36,365 nt of DNA from Bacteroidetes bacterium GWB2_32_14 (GTDB taxonomy: Bacteria > Bacteroidota > Bacteroidia > Bacteroidales > UBA12077). The first letter of the stretch is position 1. Each line of letters starts with the position of its first letter. The notes beneath the pieces are model-generated. The model was not told where the DNA came from, did no database searches, and saw nothing but the letters and a program-made list of their open reading frames with translations. Positions 17,494 through 24,318 of the stretch are shown here, in pieces. The stretch is from NCBI GenBank assembly GCA_001768235.1, contig MENK01000030.1:1-36365 (forward strand), in the 5' to 3' direction. The position numbers and the translations under genes were made by a program.

Positions 17494-18480
17494 ATGATTG
17501 ATTTAACCACGAAGTACATGGGTTTTAAATTAAAAAACCCAATTATTGCAGCCAGTTCCGGCATGACAGATACAGCCGGCAAAGTAAAAAATCTGGAGAT
17601 AAATGGAGCTTCCGCTGTTGTTTTGAAATCATTGTATGAAGAACAGATAATGATGGAGATAGATTCAATTACAAACAAGAATCCTTATAATAATAGTTAT
17701 ACTGAGGCCGAAAACTATGTTTCGTTTTATACCCGCAAACACAATTTAGATAATTATTTACGATTAATTGAAGATTCAAAAAGGCAGGTAGAAATTCCGG
17801 TAATAGCCAGTTTAAATTGTTTTTCGGTAGGCCAGTGGGTGAATTTTGCCGAGAAAATTGAATCGGCGGGAGCCGATGCGTTGGAATTAAACCTGTTTAT
17901 TTTACCTGGCGACCAGAAATTCAGCGGGCAGGAAATTGAAGAAATCTATTTTGATATTATCCGCGGAGTTCGAAAAAATACAAAATTACCTGTTGCTATT
18001 AAGGTGAGTACTTATTTTTCGGGTATGGCCGATAGCCTGATAAAACTTTCGAAAGAAGATATTTCGGCTCTTGTACTTTTTAATCATTTTTATAGCCCTA
18101 CTGTTGACCTGGAAAAAGAACAAATAGTATCATCCCGCTTATTTAGTGTTCCCGAAGAAAATGCCATGTGTATTCGTTGGATTGGCCTGGTATCTGATAA
18201 GGTACAATGCGATTTAGCAGCATCTGGCGGAATATACGATGGCAATGATGTTATGAAAAACCTGTTGGTTGGTGCAAAAGCGGTGCAGGTAGCTTCAACT
18301 CTTTATAAAAACTCGGCACATCAAATTAGCTTTATGTTACAACAAATGGAAAACTGGATGGAAGCGAAAGGATACAAATCGCTCGATGAAATTATCGGGA
18401 AATTAAGTTATAAAAAGGTAATCAATCCAACAATATACGAACGGGCCCAGTTTATGAAGTATTATTCGGATAATAAGTAG
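17494..18480 (+). CDS. Dihydroorotate dehydrogenase-like FMN protein lacking the class 1 catalytic loop
   Basis: A 328-residue TIM-barrel flavoprotein of the DHOD superfamily. FMN-contact regions are kept: NPIIAASSGMTDTAGK near the N-terminus, VVLK45S, PVAIKVS, and the phosphate-binding ASGGIYDGNDVMKNLLVGAK followed by AVQVAS. In class 1 DHODs a loop N-L-S-C-P-N supplies the catalytic Cys. Here the aligned residues are N133-L-F-I-L-P138, so the base is absent. It is therefore probably not the pyrimidine-pathway enzyme. Bacteroidota commonly carry such a paralogue of unknown substrate. It is a single gene with a strong terminator at 18500-18531. Confidence 0.85.
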   Translation: MIDLTTKYMGFKLKNPIIAASSGMTDTAGKVKNLEINGASAVVLKSLYEEQIMMEIDSITNKNPYNNSYTEAENYVSFYTRKHNLDNYLRLIEDSKRQVEIPVIASLNCFSVGQWVNFAEKIESAGADALELNLFILPGDQKFSGQEIEEIYFDIIRGVRKNTKLPVAIKVSTYFSGMADSLIKLSKEDISALVLFNHFYSPTVDLEKEQIVSSRLFSVPEENAMCIRWIGLVSDKVQCDLAASGGIYDGNDVMKNLLVGAKAVQVASTLYKNSAHQISFMLQQMENWMEAKGYKSLDEIIGKLSYKKVINPTIYERAQFMKYYSDNK

Positions 18481-18499
18481 ATTAAAAAAGAATCAAAGG

Positions 18500-18531
18500 A
18501 AGCTGGCAAATAATTTGCCGGCTTATTTTTT
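18500..18531 (+). terminator. Rho-independent terminator after the DHOD-like gene
   Basis: AAGCTGGCAAA (18500-18510) pairs with TTTGCCGGCTT (18514-18524) at 10 of 11 positions, the exception being a G-T wobble, around a TAA loop. It runs into a T-rich tract. The stop codon lies 20 bases upstream. Confidence 0.85.
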
Positions 18532-18539
18532 TATATTTG
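18532..18539 (+). promoter_or_regulatory. Candidate -7 box TATATTTG for the T9SS plug-domain gene
   Basis: TATATTTG matches TAnnTTTG exactly, 22 bases ahead of the ATG at 18561. It abuts the terminator of the preceding gene, leaving little room for a -33 element. Confidence 0.35.
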
Positions 18540-18560
18540 CTTTTTACTCAAAACGGCTAC

Positions 18561-19817
18561 ATGAAAAAAATAGTAATGCTTCTCAGTTTTACGTTTCTTG
18601 TTAATCTGGTATTTGCACAGGGAATAATTCAGGATAAAATCTATAAAAAAAACATAAAAACAGCTATCCTTCATAAAGCAGGAGATGAAATATCTTTTCC
18701 TGTTATCGGGTTAAAAAGCAGCAATAAGTTAATCTTATCGTTCGACGATTTGGATGCCGACGTTAAATCATATTCCTATACAATTAGTTATTGCAATTCC
18801 GACTGGACAGTTTCAGACTTACATCAATCAGAGTATATCGACGGGTATTTTGAAAACCAGATGGATGAGTATCAATCATCATTTAACACAACGGTTAATT
18901 ATACACATTATACATTATCTTTTCCTAACGAAAATATAAAACCTAAACTCTCGGGTAATTATATTTTAAAGGTTTTTGAAAATAATGACACTTCGCAAAA
19001 GGTTATTACAAAACGCTTTATGGTTGTTGAGCAAATGGTGCTAATTGAATCAAGTGTCAGAAATACGGGGCAGTCGGGGTATTTTTATAATGACCAGGAA
19101 CTGGAAATAAAACTCGATTTTTCAGGTACCGAGCTTTATAATCCCGGCTCGAATACTAAGTTGGTTATTCTCAAGAACTATAACTGGGAAGAAAACATTG
19201 TTGTTTTAAAACCAGACATGATCCGTGAAAATGAAATTATTTACGATAACTACAATATTTTAAAATTTAACGGGGGTAACGAATTTCATTATTTTAATAC
19301 AAAAAGTATTGAATATAATGTTGAAAATATTCAGAGTATAGATTTTATCGATAACATGTATCATTTTCTGTTAGCTCCGAATACTGATCGTACATTTAAA
19401 GATTACATTTACGAACCAGAAATTAACGGGCGTTTTAAAATTGATATTTCGGGAAGAACAGACCCGACAACAGAAGCCGATTATGCTTATGTGTACTTTA
19501 CTCTGAAAATGGATGTTCCATTACAAACAGGCGATATTTTTGTTTGGGGTGCTTTAACCAATTACGAGTTTTCGAATGAAAGCAAGATGGTTTATAGTTT
19601 CGAAGAAAAAGCTTATGAATGCAGATTGTTCCTGAAACAAGGATATTACAATTACCAGTATGTTTTAGTTGATAAAGGAAAGCCCGATTATACTTACATT
19701 GAAGGAAACCATGCTCAAACCGAAAATGATTATATTATTCTGGTTTATTACCACGATTTTAGAGGAAATTGTGATAGATTAATGGGTGTAAATGAAATTA
19801 ATTCGGTAATTAAATAA
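18561..19817 (+). CDS. Type IX secretion system plug-domain protein (DUF5103 family)
   Basis: The ATG at 18561 gives 418 residues with a clean signal peptide (MKKIVMLLSFTFLVNLVFAQ). An upstream TTG is less likely. The N-terminal half matches the DUF5103/plug family: FPVIGLKSSNKLILSFDDLD, then YSYTISYCNSDWTVSDLHQSE. The C-terminal part is Ig/CBM-like, with GDIFVWGALTNYEFSNESKM and an RLFLKQGYYNYQYVLVD-like strand pattern. In Flavobacterium a protein of this family closes the periplasmic side of the SprA translocon, the T9SS outer-membrane pore. That makes this an indirect sign that the organism uses T9SS, which fits the large secreted protein at 1-2763. Confidence 0.85.
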   Translation: MKKIVMLLSFTFLVNLVFAQGIIQDKIYKKNIKTAILHKAGDEISFPVIGLKSSNKLILSFDDLDADVKSYSYTISYCNSDWTVSDLHQSEYIDGYFENQMDEYQSSFNTTVNYTHYTLSFPNENIKPKLSGNYILKVFENNDTSQKVITKRFMVVEQMVLIESSVRNTGQSGYFYNDQELEIKLDFSGTELYNPGSNTKLVILKNYNWEENIVVLKPDMIRENEIIYDNYNILKFNGGNEFHYFNTKSIEYNVENIQSIDFIDNMYHFLLAPNTDRTFKDYIYEPEINGRFKIDISGRTDPTTEADYAYVYFTLKMDVPLQTGDIFVWGALTNYEFSNESKMVYSFEEKAYECRLFLKQGYYNYQYVLVDKGKPDYTYIEGNHAQTENDYIILVYYHDFRGNCDRLMGVNEINSVIK

Positions 19818-19845
19818 AAAAGCTGCTAACAAAATGCTAGCAGCT
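19815..19845 (-). terminator. Terminator after the S9 peptidase gene
   Basis: On the minus strand AGCTGCTA (19845-19838) pairs perfectly with TAGCAGCT (19828-19821) around a 9-base loop and runs into TTTTTTA. It sits between convergent stops at 19817 and 19867. On the plus strand the hairpin lacks a T-run. Confidence 0.65.
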
Positions 19846-19859
19846 AACATCTAACAGCT
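19821..19859. repeat. AGCT-rich repeat element, related in phase to 8649-8690
   Basis: AGCT occurs at 19821, 19842 and 19856, the last two 14 bases apart, within CTAACA-type units. The 14-base AGCT spacing also occurs upstream of nqrF. The element forms the hairpin of the terminator described above. Confidence 0.35.
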
Positions 19860-19866
19860 TATAATC

Positions 19867-22422
19867 TTACAAATTCTTCTCAGGATATAACTCGTTCCAT
19901 TGTTGTGGCTGATTTTTCAGTTTCATGTCGAACCACGACATAATGGTATTGTGCCATTGAATGCGTTTCTTGTAATCCAGAATCCAGTGATTTTGGCCAT
20001 CAACCAATACCATTTCAACATCTTTTCCCAGCAATTTCAGGGCAAGATAATATTGAAGACTTTCCCCGACAGGTACATTGGTATCTTCATTCCCGTGCAA
20101 TAACAATATTGAGTTTTTGAATTTATCTGCATTATAAACCGGGCTGTTTTCTACATAAATATCTTTTCTGTTCCAGGGATAGCTGAATTTTGCAGCACCT
20201 GTGTTGTATGTGTAACCCCAGTATCCTTCGCCCCAATAACTTGTAAGAGAACTTATGCCGGCATGCGAGATTGCCGTTTTAAAAATGTCTGTTCGGGTTT
20301 GTAAAAGCATGGTTGTATAACCGCCATACGATGCGCCAATACATCCAACATTTACAGCATCGGCAGAAGAATGTGATGCAAGGAATTTTTTTGTCCCGTC
20401 AATAATATCATCAATAGCATCGAACCCCCAACCATTAACATGCAAAGCTGAAAAATCCTGGCCAAAGCCTGTTGCCCCGCTGGGTTGTAAAACATAAACA
20501 ATATACCCGTTTGCAGCCCAAGTATTTATCGGATAACGTCCGCCAAACGAACGCTCGATAGGAGAGGTGCCTCCGTAATAATTAACTATAACCGGGTATT
20601 TTTTTGTTGCATCGTAGTTTACAGGATAATAAACTCTGCCATAAATTGTTGTTCCGTTTTTATTTACAAAATTCCAGTCTTCTGTTTTGCCAAACCGGAT
20701 AGTTGCAAATCGTTCTTTTTCAGGATACGAGATTAATGTGCTGACTCCTGTTTTTAAATCAAGAGCAAAAAGTTTATTTGGAGTTGAAATGCTTGTACCT
20801 GTATAAACTGCAACGGGTTGATTTTTAGCAAAGTTAATATTGTTTATTACATCAACAGATACGGGTATTTTGTTAAATTTTTTTGATTTGATGTCGTATT
20901 TAAAAAGATTTTCGTAATCTCTTTCAGTGGCCGATATATAAATTTCATTTGCATTTGTCCAGTATGCTGAGCTTACAGATGGATTAAAGTTCAGGGTAAT
21001 GGGCTCTGTATTTTTAGTTGCAATATCAAAAATGTACAATTGGCCATCGTAACTGTTTGGTATTCTTCCTTCGGAAACGTTTACTCCTGCTTTGTCGAAA
21101 CATTCAGGGCCACCCTGAACTAAAAGTTTTGTACCATCGGGCGAATATTGCCCGAATCCTGAATACAGCTTGTTTTCCCAAATTGTTTTTAACTCTAAGG
21201 TGTTTATGTCCATTTCATAAAGGTTTTGCTTACTGAAAGGTACTTCGTTGTAATCAATTCGGGATGTTGAGAAAAGAATTTTTAAGCCATCGGGCCTAAT
21301 ATCCTGTAAATCGGATGAAAGATTTCCTGCTGTAAGCTGAACAATACTTCCCGACAGTACATCAATTTTATACAAAAAAGAACGATTTCGGAAATACGGT
21401 AATCGATCATCTGCTTCATAAATCCGTTTTAAATCACCCGGGTTTTCAGCAGTTTTATATACTGAGAATATGATGTAATTTTCTGTTGGCGACCAGGTAT
21501 ATCCCGATAAATCTTTTATGTCTTGAGCAATGGATTTTTCAGTACCACTTATAAAATCATATAAATAGAGTTCTGATTTACCTTCAAATTCTGAGATGTA
21601 TGAGATTTTGTCGGATTTTGGAAGCCATTGAATATCCAAAATATCCTTATTTCTCAAAACAGAAACATTCTTTTTATTTACTAAATCATAAATTACAGAA
21701 TACTTTTTACTTTTCCCGCTTCCTTTGATTACTTCTGAAAAATCGATGATAACATATTTCCCTGAAGGAGAAATTTGAGCAGTATTGACTTTTTCGCCAT
21801 CCAGTACATCGTTAATATTCTTTGTTTGCAAAGGGTTTAAAGTTGAACCGGCGTTACAATCTTTAAATTCATCAGCATACTCAAAACAACTGCTTATTTT
21901 AAGATTTTTTCCCGTGGTTAAGAGTTTAACGGTGATTTTATGCTTACCTGTTTCGAGTTTAACATCAATCCGGGTATTTTTTAAATCATTTGTAAGTTTT
22001 GATTTGATTAACTCATCATCAATATAAAATTCATAAAACCCATTGGCTGAGAAATTTATTATCCCTTTAGTCCAGCGATCAACAGTAAGATAACCGGTTA
22101 ATAAAACAATATTGTTTTTTTCAATATCGGGAATTAAAATACTATCGTTGCCAATTTCAACCTGTTTCCAACTGAAAACTTTTGAACCTATGGCATACGA
22201 ATCGTTTGCTTTTGGGAAAATATCTTTAATATTAACATGAAATCGGGTTAAAAGATCCGATTCGGAAAATGTATTTCCTTCAATATCTTTAACATCAGAA
22301 AATACGGGCATTGTTATTTTTTCAGGCCCTGCCATAAGCCACTGATTTATTTTTACTGTGTTTTCAGCTTGTATTAAATATGAAACACACAATAGAAGAG
22401 TAATAATTCCAACTTTTTTCAT
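19867..22422 (-). CDS. S9 family serine peptidase (dipeptidyl-peptidase IV / acylaminoacyl type), exported
   Basis: An 851-residue protein with signal peptide MKKVGIITLLLCVSYLIQA. An N-terminal beta-sandwich (about 25-200) is followed by a WD40/TolB-like beta-propeller (about 210-590), with recurring strands such as NIVLLTGYL, YVIIDFSEV and LLVQGGPECF. The C-terminal alpha/beta-hydrolase domain begins near 600. The triad is visible: S698 in GASYGG, D780 in HGNEDTNVP and H812 in GQNHW. NYYGGTSPIERSFGGRYPIN marks the region before it. It probably trims oligopeptides in the periplasm or at the surface. It is a single gene, convergent with the plug-domain gene. Confidence 0.92.
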   Translation of the reverse strand: MKKVGIITLLLCVSYLIQAENTVKINQWLMAGPEKITMPVFSDVKDIEGNTFSESDLLTRFHVNIKDIFPKANDSYAIGSKVFSWKQVEIGNDSILIPDIEKNNIVLLTGYLTVDRWTKGIINFSANGFYEFYIDDELIKSKLTNDLKNTRIDVKLETGKHKITVKLLTTGKNLKISSCFEYADEFKDCNAGSTLNPLQTKNINDVLDGEKVNTAQISPSGKYVIIDFSEVIKGSGKSKKYSVIYDLVNKKNVSVLRNKDILDIQWLPKSDKISYISEFEGKSELYLYDFISGTEKSIAQDIKDLSGYTWSPTENYIIFSVYKTAENPGDLKRIYEADDRLPYFRNRSFLYKIDVLSGSIVQLTAGNLSSDLQDIRPDGLKILFSTSRIDYNEVPFSKQNLYEMDINTLELKTIWENKLYSGFGQYSPDGTKLLVQGGPECFDKAGVNVSEGRIPNSYDGQLYIFDIATKNTEPITLNFNPSVSSAYWTNANEIYISATERDYENLFKYDIKSKKFNKIPVSVDVINNINFAKNQPVAVYTGTSISTPNKLFALDLKTGVSTLISYPEKERFATIRFGKTEDWNFVNKNGTTIYGRVYYPVNYDATKKYPVIVNYYGGTSPIERSFGGRYPINTWAANGYIVYVLQPSGATGFGQDFSALHVNGWGFDAIDDIIDGTKKFLASHSSADAVNVGCIGASYGGYTTMLLQTRTDIFKTAISHAGISSLTSYWGEGYWGYTYNTGAAKFSYPWNRKDIYVENSPVYNADKFKNSILLLHGNEDTNVPVGESLQYYLALKLLGKDVEMVLVDGQNHWILDYKKRIQWHNTIMSWFDMKLKNQPQQWNELYPEKNL

Positions 22423-22475
22423 GATAGTAATTATAAGGGTTTATTTATAGACTATTAAAAGTGTAAGATGTTTAA

Positions 22476-22483
22476 CAAAACTA
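22476..22483 (-). promoter_or_regulatory. Candidate -7 box TAGTTTTG for the S9 peptidase
   Basis: The minus strand reads TAGTTTTG (TAnnTTTG) 54 bases ahead of the ATG at 22422. A weak TTG lies 12 bases further upstream, which is too close for a standard -33. Confidence 0.25.
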
Positions 22484-22576
22484 AAAATAATTCAATTGAA
22501 TGTGGTATTTTTAATTTTTAAATATATTAACTTCATTTAAGTTTCAAATTCAATATCCTGTTTTAAGGTTTAAAAG

Positions 22577-23329
22577 ATGAACGAAAAGCTGATTGTTGCT
22601 CACAGGGGTGAATCATTTATTGCACCTGAAAATACCTTGTCGTCAATAAATCTTGCATGGCAAAATGGTGCAGATGCTGTTGAAATTGATATCCGTTTAA
22701 CTAAAGATAATCAGGTTGTTGTAATTCACGATGCGCATACTTTCAGGCTTGCCCGAAAACTAAAATGGATAAGGAATTCATTCTTAAAAGATATTAAAAA
22801 GCTGGATGTTGGTAAGTATAAAAATAAAAAGTATAAAGGTGAGCAAATTCCAACCCTTTTGGAGATTCTTAAAACTGTACCCGAAAATAAAAAAATACTG
22901 ATAGAAATTAAAAGCGGAAGCAGAGTTATTCCATATCTTGAAAATGCAATTCATGATTCCAGGTTAAAGCCAAATCAAATAGAAATCATCAGCTTTAATA
23001 TAAACGTTTTAGTAGAAGTCAGGAAAAAACTTCCCGAATTTTCAGTATTTTTAATTTCAGAGCTTGATTATTACTGGATTCGAAAGGTATTTCGCCCATC
23101 AATTGACAGGTTAATTTTAAAAGTAGTTAAATATAACCTGAATGGGTTAGATTTGTGGGCAGGACAAATGTTGGATATTGAAACAATAAAAAAAATAAAA
23201 TCAGCAGGTTTAAGGCTCTATATATGGACAGTCAATAACCCGGGTAAAGCCAAAATGTTATTTGAATGGGGTGTTGACGGAATAACTACAGACAGGGCAA
23301 AATGGCTGAAAGATCAGTTGAATTCTTAA
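22577..23329 (+). CDS. Glycerophosphodiester phosphodiesterase
   Basis: A 250-residue cytoplasmic GDPD that splits deacylated phospholipid diesters into glycerol-3-phosphate and an alcohol. H9-R-G followed by A-P-E-N-T20 is the family signature. E36-I-D38 supplies the metal ligands and H51-D52 the second catalytic His. Near the C-terminus, LYIWTVNNPGKAKMLFEWGV and DGITTD are the classic closing motifs. No signal peptide is seen, so it resembles UgpQ rather than GlpQ. It is followed after 15 bases by an alpha/beta-hydrolase gene and is probably cotranscribed with it. Confidence 0.93.
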   Translation: MNEKLIVAHRGESFIAPENTLSSINLAWQNGADAVEIDIRLTKDNQVVVIHDAHTFRLARKLKWIRNSFLKDIKKLDVGKYKNKKYKGEQIPTLLEILKTVPENKKILIEIKSGSRVIPYLENAIHDSRLKPNQIEIISFNINVLVEVRKKLPEFSVFLISELDYYWIRKVFRPSIDRLILKVVKYNLNGLDLWAGQMLDIETIKKIKSAGLRLYIWTVNNPGKAKMLFEWGVDGITTDRAKWLKDQLNS

Positions 23330-23344
23330 ATTGTATTGTGATTT

Positions 23345-24316
23345 ATGGCAAAAATTATTATTGGTATTCATGGATTAGGAAATAAACCACCAAAAGAAAC
23401 ACTTCAGAACTGGTGGAAAGAAGCTATGCTGGAAGGACTGAGAAAAACCGGGAAGGATTTTGAATTTCCTGAATTTGAACTTATTTATTGGGCCGATATT
23501 TTACATGAAAAACCTTTAGACGAAACCATAACTGATAAAAAACACCTACTATTTTTTAATGATAAATATGTACCCGGGAAGGAAACTAAAGCGGGAATAA
23601 ATCATCCGATCCGAAAAAAGATTTTAGACTGGTTTGATGAAGCAGCCGATAAGATTTTTTTAAATGATGATATGACCGTGAATTATTCATTTATCTCAAG
23701 TACTATAATTCACAATTATTTTAAAGACCTGGAGGCATATTATGAAAATGAGAAAATTAATCTTAACGGATCGAGTTATTTTGCACGGGATAAGATTAGA
23801 AATAGAATTATTGAAGCATTGAAAAAACACAAAAAAGATGATATTTTCCTTATTGCTCATAGCATGGGATCAATTGTTGCGTTTGATATTCTTACCTTTA
23901 ATCTACCTGATTTTAAGATAAACACATTTGCTACAATAGGTTCTCCGCTGGGAATTCCTTTTGTAAGAGCAAAGATAGCGCAAGAGAAGATATTTGTTTT
24001 GAATGATTCAAAATTAAAAACACCACCGGGAGTTCAAAAGAATTGGTACAATTTTTCCGATCTCGAAGATGATGTTGCAATAAACTACAGCCTGAAAAAC
24101 GATTTTGATGAAAATGAACATGGAATAAAGGCCATTGATTTTATTGTGAATAATAATTATGAAGTAGATAATGAAAAAAATCCACACAAGTCGTATGGAT
24201 ATTTAAGAGCACCCGAATTTTCTTCAGTATTACTTGATTTTATACAACAAAAAGAAAAAAGATTTTTACAAAAAGTAAGAGATATCTTAGGGCTGCTCAA
24301 ACACTCTAAAGAATAA
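23345..24316 (+). CDS. Alpha/beta-hydrolase-fold protein of unknown substrate
   Basis: A 323-residue protein without a signal peptide. It opens with the strand IIIGIHGLGN (H9-G10, oxyanion-hole region). A-H-S173-M-G is the nucleophile elbow, preceded by IFLI, as in lipase/PGAP1-like hydrolases. FATIGSPLGIP follows, as in that group. The acid and His cannot be placed with certainty; H302 or one of the C-terminal histidines is possible. Position 15 bases after a glycerophosphodiesterase gene suggests lipid or head-group metabolism, by inference only. Its stop codon is 2 bases from that of the convergent fdhA, and no terminator fits between them. Confidence 0.75.
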   Translation: MAKIIIGIHGLGNKPPKETLQNWWKEAMLEGLRKTGKDFEFPEFELIYWADILHEKPLDETITDKKHLLFFNDKYVPGKETKAGINHPIRKKILDWFDEAADKIFLNDDMTVNYSFISSTIIHNYFKDLEAYYENEKINLNGSSYFARDKIRNRIIEALKKHKKDDIFLIAHSMGSIVAFDILTFNLPDFKINTFATIGSPLGIPFVRAKIAQEKIFVLNDSKLKTPPGVQKNWYNFSDLEDDVAINYSLKNDFDENEHGIKAIDFIVNNNYEVDNEKNPHKSYGYLRAPEFSSVLLDFIQQKEKRFLQKVRDILGLLKHSKE

Positions 24317-24318
24317 AC

